The notes: generated by a model not told the origin, from the letters alone. A stretch of DNA of 64,000 nucleotides from Streptomyces sp. ERV7 (GCF_001653515.1 NZ_LYOY01000001.1:682001-746000); one strand, 5' to 3'. Counted from the first letter of the stretch, positions 50,504 through 62,310 are shown. A program made the numbers and translations.

Positions 50504-51166
50504 ATGTCCGACACCGCTTCCTACGAGCCCACCGAGCGCACCGTGCCGACCCGCTCGCGCGAGCGCGCGTCGTACGACCGCGCATTGGTGCACGGGATAC
50601 TCGACGAGGGATACGTCTGCCACCTCGGCTTCGTCCGCGACGGCGCACCCGTCGTACTGCCGACGCTGTACGGCCGGATCGGCGAGCGGCTGTACGTGCA
50701 CGGCTCGACGGGTTCGCGGCCGCTGCGCATGACCGGCAAGGCCGACCCGGGGCTCGCGGTCTGCCTCACCGTCACGCACGTCGACGGCCTGGTGCTGGCC
50801 CGCTCGGCCTTCCACCACTCCCTCAACTACCGCTCGGTCGTGGTCCACGGCCTCGCGTACGAGGTCACCGACCCCGAGGAGCGGCGCGGCGCCCTGGACG
50901 CGCTGGTCGACCAGGTGGTGCCGGGCCGCTCATACGACTCGCGGCAGGCCAACGCCAAGGAGCTCGCCGCGACCGCGGTGATCCGCCTCGACCTCGACGA
51001 GGTGTCGGCGAAGGTGCGCACCGGGGGCCCCAACGACGATCCCGAGGACAGCACCCTGCCGCACTGGACCGGCGTGGTCCCGGTCGTCCGGGGGTACGGG
51101 ACGCCGATCCCGGCCGACGACCTCGACCCGTCCGTGGCGCTGCCCGACTATCTCGGCGCGCTCTGA
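50504..51166 (+). CDS. Pyridoxamine 5'-phosphate oxidase family protein
   Basis: A 220-residue split-barrel flavin-binding fold protein: DEGYVCHLGFVRDGAPVVLPTLYGRIGERLYVHGSTGSR near the start and HALNYRSVV-like strands in the middle (SLNYRSVVVHG). It is related to nimA/PNPOx-like proteins rather than the PLP-making enzyme PdxH, and may bind FMN or F420. The ATG at 50504 follows GGAGAACG. The MocR regulator next to it suggests PLP-linked control. Confidence 0.85.
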   Translation: MSDTASYEPTERTVPTRSRERASYDRALVHGILDEGYVCHLGFVRDGAPVVLPTLYGRIGERLYVHGSTGSRPLRMTGKADPGLAVCLTVTHVDGLVLARSAFHHSLNYRSVVVHGLAYEVTDPEERRGALDALVDQVVPGRSYDSRQANAKELAATAVIRLDLDEVSAKVRTGGPNDDPEDSTLPHWTGVVPVVRGYGTPIPADDLDPSVALPDYLGAL

Positions 51167-51167
51167 A

Positions 51168-51211
51168 GCCGCCCGGGGGCTTCCGGACGTGTTCCAAAAG
51201 CCCCCGGCGGG
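51168..51211. terminator. terminator hairpin between PNPOx-like and EamA genes
   Basis: GCCGCCCGGGGGCTT and AAAGCCCCCGGCGGG pair with one bulge; the two genes converge here. Confidence 0.7.
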
Positions 51212-52171
51212 TCAGACCGCGACCGGCTCCCGGCGGGCCCGTGCGGCGACCCGCGCCTCGGCCCCGGCGAGCCCCACCACCGCGACCAGCAGCACCGAGG
51301 TGCCCAGGACCGTGGCGGCGCTCAGCCGCTCGCCGAGCACCGCCACCGCGAGCAGTGCGGCGCTCACCGGCTCAAGCAGCATGATCACGGAGACGGTGGC
51401 GGACCGGACGACGGCCGCGCCCGCGAAGTAGAGCGCGTACGCCAGCGCGGTGGGCACCGCCGCCACGTACAGCAGCAGCACGGCCACCCGCACCGGCTCG
51501 ACGGTGTGCGGCACCAGTCCCTCGGCCCCCGCGAACGGCAGCAGCAGGACCGAGGCCACGGTGAACGCCCAGGCCGTGGTGGTGGAGGGGTCGGCGGCCT
51601 CGCCGTCCCGGCCGAGCCGGCGGGTGAGCAGCGTGATCCCCGCGTATCCGGCCGCCGAGAGCAGCGCGAGCAGCACCCCGGCGGGGCGCACCGCGCCGCC
51701 GCCGTTGCCGAGGACCAGGACGGCGAGCCCGGCGAGCGCTCCCACCACCGCGGTCAGCCCGGCGCCGCCGATCCGCTCGCCCAGGGTGAGCCGGGCGCCG
51801 ACGGCGATGAGCACGGGACCGGCGCCCAGGGTGACCACGGTCGCCACGGCGAGCCCGGTCGAGGCGACGGCGGCGAAGTAGGCGCTCTGGAAGACGGCGA
51901 GACCCACGCCGTTGCCCAGGATCCGCAGCAGCCGCCGGCCCAGCGGCTCGGCGAGCCCGCGCACGGGACGCCGACGCAGTGCGCGGGCGGCGAGCAGCAG
52001 GACGAGCCCGCCGACACAGCGCCAGAAGGAGAGGGCGAGCGGGCCCAGGTCGCTGGCGTCGAAGACCAGCGCGGCCGCGCCGCCCGCGGTGCCCCAGGCG
52101 ACACCGGCGATGACGAGATAGAGCAGACCGCGCCCGACGGGCAGGCCTGAGGAAGTCGATGCGTTCGACAC
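51212..52171 (-). CDS. EamA/DMT-family transporter
   Basis: A 319-residue membrane protein with ten helices in two EamA repeats. It starts [19 protein letters not shown], has [18 protein letters not shown] in the first repeat and [25 protein letters not shown], the usual end of the second. It is an exporter of unknown substrate. It lies downstream of another EamA gene on the same strand (161 bases), so a paired expression is possible. Confidence 0.9.
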   Translation of the reverse strand: MSNASTSSGLPVGRGLLYLVIAGVAWGTAGGAAALVFDASDLGPLALSFWRCVGGLVLLLAARALRRRPVRGLAEPLGRRLLRILGNGVGLAVFQSAYFAAVASTGLAVATVVTLGAGPVLIAVGARLTLGERIGGAGLTAVVGALAGLAVLVLGNGGGAVRPAGVLLALLSAAGYAGITLLTRRLGRDGEAADPSTTTAWAFTVASVLLLPFAGAEGLVPHTVEPVRVAVLLLYVAAVPTALAYALYFAGAAVVRSATVSVIMLLEPVSAALLAVAVLGERLSAATVLGTSVLLVAVVGLAGAEARVAARARREPVAV

Positions 52172-52332
52172 GTACGTACTCCGGAGAGGAAGACGGGAAA
52201 GGTCGCATGCCTGGAGTACGCGGGCAGCGACGAGCCGCTCGGGGACTGCCCGAGCCCGGTCTTCGTCAGGGGTGCGGCCGCCCGCGTTACGCGGCGGGAG
52301 GCGGCAGGACGGTCGAATGCATGATCGTCACC

Positions 52333-53406
52333 CTACGGCGCGGTCCGGCCGGCCGACAACTCACTTTGGGGCGCGGGCGCCTCCTGGACAGACGCCTCCT
52401 GGACAGACGCCTCCTCGACAGGCGCCTGCTGGACAGACGCCTCCTGGACGGGCAGCGGATGCCCGTCCCCGCCCGCCACCGGCCCGGAGGCCTCTTTCGG
52501 CGCCGAGGACTGCGCGATGAAGGCGCCGACCAGGACCACCGCGCCGCCCGCGATCTGCGGCGCGGAGAGATGCTCGCCGAGCAGCACCCAGGCGAGCACG
52601 GTCGCGATGACCGCCTCCAGACAGGCGACGACTCCGGCCACCTGCGGAGAGAGCTTGCGTACCGAGATCACCCCGGTGACGTACGCGATCACGGTCGCGA
52701 TCAGCACGATCCAGCCGAGCAGCAGGGCCGCGGGCACGTCCGAGCCGTTCATGTCGGCGCTGCCGGCGAGCACCGACCAGTCCATCCCCCAGGGGCGGGC
52801 GACGAGCGTGAGCAGCACGGAGCCGATGAGCAGGCCGTACGCGATGACGCCGATCGGGTCGGGCGCGTCGTCCGTGTCGCCGCCCTGGTCGGACAGGACG
52901 AAGTAGCCGACCTGGCAGCAGGCGGCGCCGAGGGCGAGCACGAGCCCGAGGACGTCGAAGCTCAGGCCGGACCAGATCTCCACGACGGAGGCGAGGCCGC
53001 CGACGGCGAGCACCACGCCGATGGCCGCCGCCCGGGTCACGGGCCTGCGCTGGACGAACCGGACCCAGCCGAGGACGAGCGCGGGCGCCAGGTACTCGAC
53101 GAGCAGGGCGACGCCGACGGGGATGCGGGATATCGCGGCGAAGTAGCAGGCCTGGACACCGGCGACGGCGAGCAGGCCGAACCCGGCGAGCAGCGCGGGC
53201 CGGCGCACCAGCAGGCTCCGGTGGCGCCAGGCCACGGGCAGCATGACGAGCGCGGCGCCCGTCACCCGTAGCCACACCACGTGCAGCGGGTCAAGGCCCG
53301 CCTCGATCAGCGGCTTGGCCGCGACACCCGATCCACCGAATGAGAACGCCGAGGCCAGGGCCAGTCCCAGGCCGACGTTTCTCCCCTGAGACGCCTGCAT
53401 CGGCAC
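52333..53406 (-). CDS. EamA/DMT-family transporter with five-residue repeat tail
   Basis: A 357-residue protein. The first about 300 residues are a complete EamA exporter (GLALASAFSFGGSGVAAKPLI, then VVACLEAVIATVLAWVLLGEHLSAPQ). The C-terminal about 50 residues are a soluble tail of VQEAS/VEEAS/VQQAP units encoded by a 15-base tandem repeat. Tail length could vary between strains. The ATG at 53406 is 25 bases downstream of the Clp_N gene's stop, so the two may form an operon. Confidence 0.9.
   Translation of the reverse strand: MPMQASQGRNVGLGLALASAFSFGGSGVAAKPLIEAGLDPLHVVWLRVTGAALVMLPVAWRHRSLLVRRPALLAGFGLLAVAGVQACYFAAISRIPVGVALLVEYLAPALVLGWVRFVQRRPVTRAAAIGVVLAVGGLASVVEIWSGLSFDVLGLVLALGAACCQVGYFVLSDQGGDTDDAPDPIGVIAYGLLIGSVLLTLVARPWGMDWSVLAGSADMNGSDVPAALLLGWIVLIATVIAYVTGVISVRKLSPQVAGVVACLEAVIATVLAWVLLGEHLSAPQIAGGAVVLVGAFIAQSSAPKEASGPVAGGDGHPLPVQEASVQQAPVEEASVQEASVQEAPAPQSELSAGRTAP
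52380..52454 (-). repeat. 15-base coding tandem repeat, five copies
   Basis: Units with consensus CCTCCTGGACAGACG (plus strand) begin at 52380, 52395, 52410, 52425 and 52440. They encode the five-residue units of the EamA tail. The period matches that of the unrelated repeat at 10251. Confidence 0.88.
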
Positions 53407-53431
53407 ATCATGACAGGAGAAGTCAGGAGCG

Positions 53432-53974
53432 TCACCCCTGTGACACCTGTCGAGACGGCGGGGTCCCGGCGAGCCGTCCAGCGAGCTCCCGGGCGTCGAC
53501 CCCGGCGTGGTCCAGGACCTCCACGGCCCGGCACTCCGGGTCGCTCACGAGCGCCGCCAGCAGGTCGGTGCCCCCTACCCGCACATCGTCATGGGCACCG
53601 GCCCGGGCCAGCGCGCCCTCCATCGCGGTGACCGCGGCGGGCGACCAGCCGGGCTGGTCGAGCAACGGCAGCGCCCCCGAGTCCTCCACCGAGCCCTGCC
53701 AGCGCAGCCCGTATCCGATGGAGCGCTGGACGAGATAGCCGAGCACCCGCGCCACCTGCGGCGCGCCGTCGAACGCGGCCCGCACCTCCGGGTCCGTCTC
53801 CATCAGCGAGTGCAGCAGATGGGCGGTGTCGAGTTGCCGGTCGCCGTCGCGCAGCGCCCTCCTGCGGGCACCCGCGACCACCGAGGCCATCTCGTCGGTG
53901 AGGCGGGCTTCGAGGTCGGGGGCGGCGGGGACCGGAGCCGAGACGGCCGGGACCCGCGGGATCGGGGGGTGCAC
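53432..53974 (-). CDS. Clp N-terminal domain protein (ClpR-like)
   Basis: A 180-residue protein with two Clp_N-type repeats: LTDEMASVVAGARRRALRDGDRQLDTAHLLHSLM and VTAMEGALARAGAHDDVRVGGTDLLAALV. There is no AAA+ ATPase part. Stand-alone proteins of this type may adapt substrates to ClpC or mimic its N-domain. The GTG at 53974 stands very close to GGAGG, so a slightly different start is possible. Confidence 0.85.
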   Translation of the reverse strand: MHPPIPRVPAVSAPVPAAPDLEARLTDEMASVVAGARRRALRDGDRQLDTAHLLHSLMETDPEVRAAFDGAPQVARVLGYLVQRSIGYGLRWQGSVEDSGALPLLDQPGWSPAAVTAMEGALARAGAHDDVRVGGTDLLAALVSDPECRAVEVLDHAGVDARELAGRLAGTPPSRQVSQG

Positions 53975-54205
53975 CCTCCTACCCCATCAGGCGCGACACC
54001 CCCGGGTCATCCCCGCCGGGAAGCATTCCGCATCCCACGTTGGGTGGGTACGGATGGCCGGGTTCTCCTCCTTATGGATGAGATTTACGGTTTACGCCTC
54101 AGGGGCGCGCACCGCCTGGCGATACGCCCCGCGCGCAACCGCACCGCCGCCGGACACGTCCCCTCCCGTACGACACAGCCGCCCCGGCAACCGCGGGAGG
54201 GCCCG

Positions 54206-54403
54206 ATGTGCTGGATGGTCGCCCTGCTCGCCGAGGACGGGCAGCAGTACGTGTACCGCGTGTACGCCCCTGGGGACGCCCTGCGCGGCGATCTGTTCTG
54301 GGCCGCCTTCCACTGCCACGACGAGTCGTCGCGCCCGCGCGCGTCCGACCTCTTCGACTCGGCGCAGATATGGGCGTTACCGGTGAGCGGCTCGATGATC
54401 TGA
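54206..54403 (+). CDS. Small hypothetical protein
   Basis: A 65-residue protein starting MCWMVALLAEDGQQYVYRVY, with GGGAGG six bases before the ATG at 54206 and typical Streptomyces GC3. It is acidic, with aromatic residues and no recognised domain, signal or membrane segment. I do not recognise the family. The good ribosome site and the codon pattern are the only support. Confidence 0.5.
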   Translation: MCWMVALLAEDGQQYVYRVYAPGDALRGDLFWAAFHCHDESSRPRASDLFDSAQIWALPVSGSMI

Positions 54404-54488
54404 CGGTTCATCAGTATTGAATGTTCGCGGCACCCCGGCTACGTTCCGCGACACGTGCCCGGCTCGAAGGACTCGAAGGGGTGGTCGT

Positions 54489-54917
54489 ATGGCCGAGGTC
54501 AGCGCGCAGGCGCGCCTGGAGGCTCCGGCGGAGAAGGTCTGGGCCCAGCTGACGGACTTCACCGCGTACGGCGAGTGGAACGCCACCCATACGAGTTTCC
54601 CGCACGGCGGCCCCGAGAAGCTGGAGCTCGGCGCGACCTACGCCGAGAACATGAGGCTCATGGGCTTCCCCGCCGAAGTCACCTGGACCGTGGACGAGTT
54701 CGAGGCGGGCCGGCTCCTCGGCATCAAGGGCAAGGGCCCGATGGGGGTCAGCGTCGGCAACCGCTACACGCTCACGCCCGACGGGGACGCGACGGTGGTC
54801 CGGATCGAGGGCGAGTTCACCGGCGCGGCCGTCTCGCTGATGGCGGGCAAGCTCAAGGACTCGGCGACGGCCGCGCTGAACGAGTCGCTGCGCAAGCTCG
54901 GCGGCCTGGTGGCCTGA
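54489..54917 (+). CDS. SRPBCC (START-like/polyketide cyclase fold) protein
   Basis: A 142-residue helix-grip protein: AQARLEAPAEKVWAQLTDFTAYGEWN at the start, central antiparallel strands and a long C-terminal helix (KLKDSATAALNESLRKLGGL), the usual SRPBCC layout. It probably binds a hydrophobic ligand. The ATG at 54489 follows GAAGGGG. A strong terminator follows. Confidence 0.88.
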   Translation: MAEVSAQARLEAPAEKVWAQLTDFTAYGEWNATHTSFPHGGPEKLELGATYAENMRLMGFPAEVTWTVDEFEAGRLLGIKGKGPMGVSVGNRYTLTPDGDATVVRIEGEFTGAAVSLMAGKLKDSATAALNESLRKLGGLVA

Positions 54918-54951
54918 CCGGCCCGTGCGCCCCGGCCGCCCGCGCGCACGG

Positions 54952-54984
54952 GAAAGCCCCGCGACCGGCGGTCGCGGGGCTTTC
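54952..54984. terminator. bidirectional terminator between SRPBCC and PadR genes
   Basis: A perfect 15-base stem (GAAAGCCCCGCGACC / GGTCGCGGGGCTTTC) around GGC, with A/T at its base on both sides, lies between convergent genes. Confidence 0.85.
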
Positions 54985-54998
54985 GGTGGCCGACGGGG

Positions 54999-55589
54999 TC
55001 AGTCCTCGTCGGCCAGGATCAGATACAGCTTCTTACGGGCGTCGTTGATGACCCCGAGCGCCTTCTGGCGCTGCTCGGCGGTGCCGGTCTTCCAGACCTG
55101 GCCGAACGCCTCCATCAGACCGAACCCGGCCTGGCGGATCTCGTTCACGCTCTCCCAGTCGACTCCGCGCCCGGCCTCTTCCCACGGGGCCTCGGACCCC
55201 GACTCGGCCTCGGTGCGCCCGGCGTCGGTGAGCGTGAACAGCTTCTTGCCGCCCTCGCTCTCACTGGTGATCAGGCCCTCGTCCTCCATCATCTGGAGGG
55301 TCGGGTAGACCGAGCCGGGGCTGGGCTTCCACGCCCCGCCGCTGCGCTCGCCGATCTCCTGGATCATCTCGTAACCGTGCATCGGCCGGTCCTTGAGCAG
55401 GGCCAGGATCGACGCGCGGACATCCCCGCGCCGCGCCCTGCCCCGCGGACCGCCCCGGCCTCCGCGGCCGGGTCCGAACGGTCCGCCGCCGAAGCCGGGA
55501 CCGAAGGGACCGAAGGCGGCACGCCGCCCCTCGAAGTCGCCCCGACCGCGATGGCCGGGTCCGTGCTGTCCGTGTCCATGTGAACGCAT
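54999..55589 (-). CDS. PadR-family regulator
   Basis: A 196-residue regulator. The N-terminal about 50 residues are Gly/Arg/Phe-rich (GPFGPGFGGG type) and probably disordered. The winged helix follows (DVRASILALLKDRPMHGYEMIQEI, then GSVYPTLQMMEDEGLI) and then a dimerisation helix bundle. PadR proteins often control efflux or detoxification genes. An AT-rich palindrome just upstream is a likely autoregulatory site. Confidence 0.92.
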   Translation of the reverse strand: MRSHGHGQHGPGHRGRGDFEGRRAAFGPFGPGFGGGPFGPGRGGRGGPRGRARRGDVRASILALLKDRPMHGYEMIQEIGERSGGAWKPSPGSVYPTLQMMEDEGLITSESEGGKKLFTLTDAGRTEAESGSEAPWEEAGRGVDWESVNEIRQAGFGLMEAFGQVWKTGTAEQRQKALGVINDARKKLYLILADED

Positions 55590-55629
55590 CGCTACGCTCC
55601 TTCCATCTTGATCCGTCGCGATGGCTCAA

Positions 55630-55639
55630 CGATATATCG
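55630..55639. promoter_or_regulatory. palindrome upstream of the PadR gene
   Basis: CGATATATCG is a perfect 10-base palindrome, 41 bases before the PadR start, in locally AT-rich DNA. It is a candidate PadR operator. Confidence 0.5.
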
Positions 55640-55720
55640 GAACTGTTCGGTTAGCAAGCCTCTTGCTTGACAAGCCCACGGAAAGCGCTCCACAGGGGGC
55701 TCCAGAAGGGCCACCGAAGA

Positions 55721-55742
55721 GGCCAATATTCTTGGATTGGCC
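55721..55742. promoter_or_regulatory. inverted repeat upstream of phzF promoter
   Basis: GGCCAAT-N8-ATTGGCC is perfect over 7-base arms and ends at the -35 region of the phzF promoter (TACCGT at 55768-55773, seven bases before the ATG, so a leaderless transcript is likely). Confidence 0.5.
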
Positions 55743-55780
55743 TTGGCTGGTGGCCTGCTCAGGCCCGTACCGTCCTGGTC

Positions 55781-56596
55781 ATGCGGATACGAATCGTCGA
55801 CGCCTTCACCGACCGCCCGTTCGCCGGAAACCCGGCCGGGGTCCTGCTCCTCGACGCGTTCCCCGAGGACGCCTGGCTGCAGAACGTCGCCCGGGAGGTC
55901 AACCTCTCCGAGACCGCCTTCGCCCACCCGCTGCCGCCCGGCGGCGAGGCCGACTGGGCGCTGCGGTGGTTCACCCCGGCCACCGAGGTCGGTATGTGCG
56001 GGCATGCCACTCTGGCCACCGCCCACGTACTGCACACGACGGGCGCCGCGACCGGGACCGTCAGGTTCGCGGCCCAGTGCGGCATCCTCTCCGCGACCGC
56101 GCACGAGGACGGGTCGATCACCCTCGACTTCCCCACCTCGCCGCTGACCCCGGTGGAGGCGCCGGACGGCGTACCTCAGGCGCTGGGGGCGCGGCCCCTG
56201 TCCGTGCACGACACCTCCGAGTTCATCGGCGACCTGGTCGTCGAGCTGGCGGACGAGCGGACGGTGCGGAACCTGGCGCCCGACTTCAAGGCGCTGGCCG
56301 CCTACTCCAAGCGCGGTGTCATCGCCACCGCCGCGGCCGATGACCCCTCCCTCGGCTACGACTTCGTCTCGCGGGGCTTCTTCCCCGGCGTCGGCATCGA
56401 CGAGGACCCGGTGACGGGCAGCGCGCACACCGCGCTCGCGCCGTTCTGGGCAGCGCGCCTGGGCCGCACCGAGCTGACCGGCCTCCAGGCCTCCGCCCGG
56501 ACCGGCCTGGTGCGCACGTCGCTGCGCGGCGAGCGCACCCTGCTGACCGGTACGGCGGTCACCGTCATCGAGGGCGAGCTGCTCACCGCGCCGTAG
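55781..56596 (+). CDS. PhzF-family isomerase/epimerase
   Basis: A 271-residue PhzF fold: MRIRIVDAFTDRPFAGNPAGV at the start, the conserved Glu in LSETAF near residue 44, TPATEVGMCGHATLATAHVL and DEDPVTGSAHTALAPFW. It is typical of the family that includes PhzF and many unassigned isomerases. No phenazine genes are nearby, so a phenazine role is not supported. The ATG at 55781 has no ribosome site and is probably read from a leaderless mRNA. Confidence 0.9.
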   Translation: MRIRIVDAFTDRPFAGNPAGVLLLDAFPEDAWLQNVAREVNLSETAFAHPLPPGGEADWALRWFTPATEVGMCGHATLATAHVLHTTGAATGTVRFAAQCGILSATAHEDGSITLDFPTSPLTPVEAPDGVPQALGARPLSVHDTSEFIGDLVVELADERTVRNLAPDFKALAAYSKRGVIATAAADDPSLGYDFVSRGFFPGVGIDEDPVTGSAHTALAPFWAARLGRTELTGLQASARTGLVRTSLRGERTLLTGTAVTVIEGELLTAP

Positions 56597-56634
56597 AGGC
56601 AGCCGCGGGCGGGCAGGGCGCACCGACGGCATGT

Positions 56635-56669
56635 GTAAGGGGCGTACGCGATAGCCGTACGCCCCTTAC
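56635..56669. terminator. bidirectional terminator between phzF and CPBP genes
   Basis: A perfect 14-base stem (GTAAGGGGCGTACG / CGTACGCCCCTTAC) with a 7-base loop lies between convergent stops. Confidence 0.85.
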
Positions 56670-56710
56670 CTGTCAGCACCCGTCATCCACGCGCGCGTGC
56701 ACCGCCGCGC

Positions 56711-57493
56711 TCACACCGTCGGCAGCCAGCCCACCTTCCCCGCGAGCAGCGCATACCCGACGAACGCCCCGATGTCGAGCAGGGAATGGGCCACGACCAG
56801 CGGCCCGACGCGCTGCCAGCGCCGGTAGAGCAGGACGAACACCACGCCCATCGCCATGTTGCCGAGGAAGCCGCCGATGCCCTGGTAGAGGTGGTAGGAG
56901 CCGCGCAGGACCGAGCTCGCGGCCAGGGCCGCCAGCGGGGTCCACCCCAACTGGCCCAGCCGGCGCAGCAGATACCCGACGACGATCACTTCTTCCAGTA
57001 CGGCGTTCTGCACCGCCGACAGGACGAGCACCGGGTACTTCCACCAGACGTCCGGCAGCGACTCCGGGACGACCGTCAGATTGCCCCCGACCGCCCGCGC
57101 CACCAGATAGAACCCGAGCCCCGCGCTGCCGATCCCGGCGGCGATCAGCGCCCCCCTGCCGAGGTCCGGCCACGGCCGTCCGCGGTCGAAGCCGAGCACC
57201 CGCAGACCGCCCGCCCTCTCCCGCAGCAGCAGATGCGCGACGAGCGCCACGGGTACCAGCGCGGTCGCGATGCCGAAGAGCTGCCAGGCCAGATCCAGCC
57301 AGGGCCGCCCGGGAGCGTACGAGGTGTTGAGTTTGGCCGCCTGGTCCTTGAGGCCACCCGGCTTGGTCAGCGATCCGACAAAGCTGATCAGCGCCGACAC
57401 ACCGCTCGCACCGAGCGAGAGCGCCAGCACGAGCACCGTCTCGGACCGCAAGATCCGCGGCGACACCCCCTGTTCGGGAAGAGAATCAGCCAC
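56711..57493 (-). CDS. CPBP-family intramembrane metalloprotease
   Basis: A 260-residue membrane protein with about seven hydrophobic helices. The active-site motifs of the Abi/CAAX protease family are LEEVIVVGYLLRRL (EExxxR-like), RGSYHLYQG and VAHSLLDIG. Family members cleave prenylated or other membrane peptides and can give immunity to bacteriocins; no bacteriocin gene is adjacent. The GTG at 57493 lies eight bases after GGAGG. The in-frame extension to 57679 has no membrane-protein character. Confidence 0.88.
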   Translation of the reverse strand: MADSLPEQGVSPRILRSETVLVLALSLGASGVSALISFVGSLTKPGGLKDQAAKLNTSYAPGRPWLDLAWQLFGIATALVPVALVAHLLLRERAGGLRVLGFDRGRPWPDLGRGALIAAGIGSAGLGFYLVARAVGGNLTVVPESLPDVWWKYPVLVLSAVQNAVLEEVIVVGYLLRRLGQLGWTPLAALAASSVLRGSYHLYQGIGGFLGNMAMGVVFVLLYRRWQRVGPLVVAHSLLDIGAFVGYALLAGKVGWLPTV

Positions 57494-57677
57494 ACGCCCC
57501 GCCTCCACCTGCACACCTGCCTCCAGTTGACCGAACCCGTCCCACGCCCACCACTGCCCCGCTAGGGTCTCGAATGAAAGTACGAAGATCGCGCGCGACA
57601 GGCCGGGGGGCGAGCGCCATTTCGGTGGTGCGGTCCCCCTTTTTCCTTGTTCAGGATTCAAGGAGGGCACCACCGCC

Positions 57678-58082
57678 ATGGGACGTCACAGCTTGCCCGA
57701 CGAGCACGCGACCGAGGGAACCCGGGGCCGCCCGGCCGTCGCCCGCCGCCGCACGGTCGCCCTCGCCACCCTGCTCGTGCTCGTCGTGGCGGGCGGCGCG
57801 GCCATCGCCGCGAGCAGCGGACTGCTCTCCTTCGGCGACTCGTGCCGGGACTCCGCGGTGCGGCTGGATCTCGTCGCCTCCCCCGACGTCGCCCCGGCCG
57901 TCCGGTCGGTCGCCGAGCGGGCGCGCGCCGACAAGGTCACCTCCGACGGGTCCTGCATTAAACTTCGCGAACGAGGCAGAGAGTTGGCGCCCCGGCCACT
58001 GTCCCCCGGCCCCCCTCTGACCCCGTATCACCGCAGACAGCGCTGTCCGCACTGCCCACGCACCAACGTGTCTCCGAAGTGA
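57678..58082 (+). pseudogene. Truncated membrane-anchored secreted protein (substrate-binding/VWA type)
   Basis: From the ATG at 57678 the protein begins like a well-known Streptomyces family: GRHSLPDEHA, a basic stretch and one transmembrane helix (ALATLLVLVVAGGAAIA), then SFGDSCRDSAVRLDLVASPDVAPAVRSVAERA. Proteins of this kind continue for about 500 residues with a solute-binding and VWA region. Here the homology ends at VTSDGSCI (base about 57958) and the next bases look like upstream DNA of the following gene. The remaining residues to 58082 are unrelated. Most of the gene has been lost. Confidence 0.65.
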
Positions 58083-58095
58083 GAGGCGACCCACC

Positions 58096-58683
58096 ATGCC
58101 GCTGCATGTCCCCCCGGCCCCCGCGCCAGCCCTGCGCAGCGTCCTCGCGGCACTCGGTTCCCCCACCGCCGTCCGCGCGGCGCGCACCCCCGCCCTGCGA
58201 TCCGCGCAAGGCCCGCTGACGCCCGAACTCCCGCTGCCCGTCCATGTGCTGGACCGGATCACCCCGAGCGCCCGCGCCCCGCGCGCCCGGCTGGCCGGCT
58301 GGCGCTTCCTCATCAGCGACGCGGGCAGCGCGGTCGCGGCCGCGGACACCGTGCTCACCCCGGACGGCTGGGCCTTCTCGCACTTCTTCGAGGGCCCCTA
58401 CCTCGCCTCGACCCAGCACGCGCTGCGTCAGGCGGAGGCGCTCACCATGGACTTCGAGCCGCGACTGCTCTCGGTCCCCGAGCTGTACATGCTCACCCTG
58501 TGGCTGCGGCGCGACATCACCGCCGACCCCGCCTCCGGCACCCTGGACCCGGCCGACCTCCTGGTTCCGCTCGCGCCCGCGCCGCCCGGCATCTGCGCCC
58601 ACCGCCCGCACCGGGTCTCCGAGCTGCTGCCGGTGATGACCCTGCGGCTCACGCCCGCGCCCCTGCTGAGCCAGCCGGTCTGA
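58096..58683 (+). CDS. Conserved hypothetical protein
   Basis: A 195-residue protein with GAGAGGCG before the ATG at 58096. It is mixed alpha/beta, with a Pro/Ala-rich N-terminus and a conserved-looking centre (LAGWRFLISDAGSAVAAADTVL, then FFEGPYLASTQHALRQAEAL). No signal peptide, membrane segment or known motif was recognised. A terminator follows it. It appears to be a real gene of unknown function. Confidence 0.7.
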   Translation: MPLHVPPAPAPALRSVLAALGSPTAVRAARTPALRSAQGPLTPELPLPVHVLDRITPSARAPRARLAGWRFLISDAGSAVAAADTVLTPDGWAFSHFFEGPYLASTQHALRQAEALTMDFEPRLLSVPELYMLTLWLRRDITADPASGTLDPADLLVPLAPAPPGICAHRPHRVSELLPVMTLRLTPAPLLSQPV

Positions 58684-58715
58684 CACCCCGCTCGCCCGCC
58701 CGGAAGAACGAGCCC

Positions 58716-58752
58716 ACAGCGCCCCGGAGCCCCCTTCGGCCCGGGGCGCTGT
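58716..58752. terminator. terminator hairpin after the hypothetical gene
   Basis: ACAGCGCCCCGG and CCGGGGCGCTGT pair perfectly around a 13-base loop, 33 bases past the stop. Confidence 0.75.
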
Positions 58753-59021
58753 GCCGTACGCCCGCGCGTGCCCTCCTCCGTACGGGCTAGCCCGTAACGG
58801 TCACCACGAACCATCCGAAGAGGCAGGGCAGTTGAGTTGAACCGGCCGCACGAGTGATGCGTCAATATGCAGTAGGAAGTGGTGCCGCGAAATCCCTGCG
58901 GATTGACGCCCGTGGGGCAACACTGGGAGCGGACCGACCGACTTACCAACGGGGGGCGGCCATGAACACCGCATCGAGCCGCAGGACACTCAACTCTACG
59001 ACGCAGCGAAAGAACGCATCC
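58753..59021. other. non-coding region before the DUF5999 gene
   Basis: It contains a perfect 16-base palindrome TACGGGCTAGCCCGTA at 58781-58796, then an AT-richer stretch with TTGACG near 58898, a possible -35 box. A start at 58962 behind GGGGGG is possible for the DUF5999 gene. Confidence 0.55.
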
Positions 59022-59228
59022 ATGTGCCAGCACCAGCCAGCCTGCCCTACAGCCGACTCCGCCGACCGGGAGGCCGCGCAGCTCGTGGCGCACCACCCGG
59101 AGCAGGGCTGGAGCCTGCTGTGCAACGGCGTCCTGATCTTCGAGGACACCGGTGAGCTGCTGCCGGACGGGCGGATCATCGCCCCGCACCGGGCGCTGAC
59201 AGCCGGACAGGTGGCGAAGGCCGCCTAG
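59022..59228 (+). CDS. DUF5999 family small protein
   Basis: A 68-residue protein starting MCQHQPACPTADSADREAA and containing HHPEQGWSLLCNGVLIFEDTGELLPDG, the signature of a small protein found throughout Streptomyces. Its three Cys and several His could bind metal. No function is known. Start choice: the conserved family start is the ATG at 59022; an upstream ATG at 58962 has the better ribosome site and would add 20 residues. Confidence 0.85.
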   Translation: MCQHQPACPTADSADREAAQLVAHHPEQGWSLLCNGVLIFEDTGELLPDGRIIAPHRALTAGQVAKAA

Positions 59229-59262
59229 CGCGGCCTCGCGGGCACACGGACGCACACCGCAC

Positions 59263-59299
59263 AGCACCACACAGAAGAAAAAGCACCACACAAAAGAAG
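59263..59299 (+). repeat. short A-rich direct repeat
   Basis: AGCACCACACAGAAGAAAA is followed directly by AGCACCACACAAAAGAAGG, a 19-base tandem duplication just before the terminator. It is probably a local slippage product. Confidence 0.6.
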
Positions 59300-59334
59300 G
59301 GGCCGGCCCGGGGAACAACTCCCGAACCGGCCCC
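59299..59334. terminator. terminator hairpin between DUF5999 and gcvP genes
   Basis: GGGGCCGG and CCGGCCCC pair with an inner GGG/CCC stem. It lies between convergent genes, with an A-rich stretch on the gcvP-distal side. Confidence 0.75.
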
Positions 59335-59363
59335 GACGTATGTCAGCCGTAGACGGCCCTACG

Positions 59364-62249
<2,886 letters not shown>

Positions 62250-62310
62250 TACGGAGGCCTCCTGGTCTGCACGACCTGCGAGGGGCACCACGGCGCGGGT
62301 GCCCGGACGG

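Noticed and set aside
55781..56596. phzF as part of a phenazine cluster
   Set aside because: No other phenazine genes are present; PhzF-fold proteins are common stand-alone isomerases.
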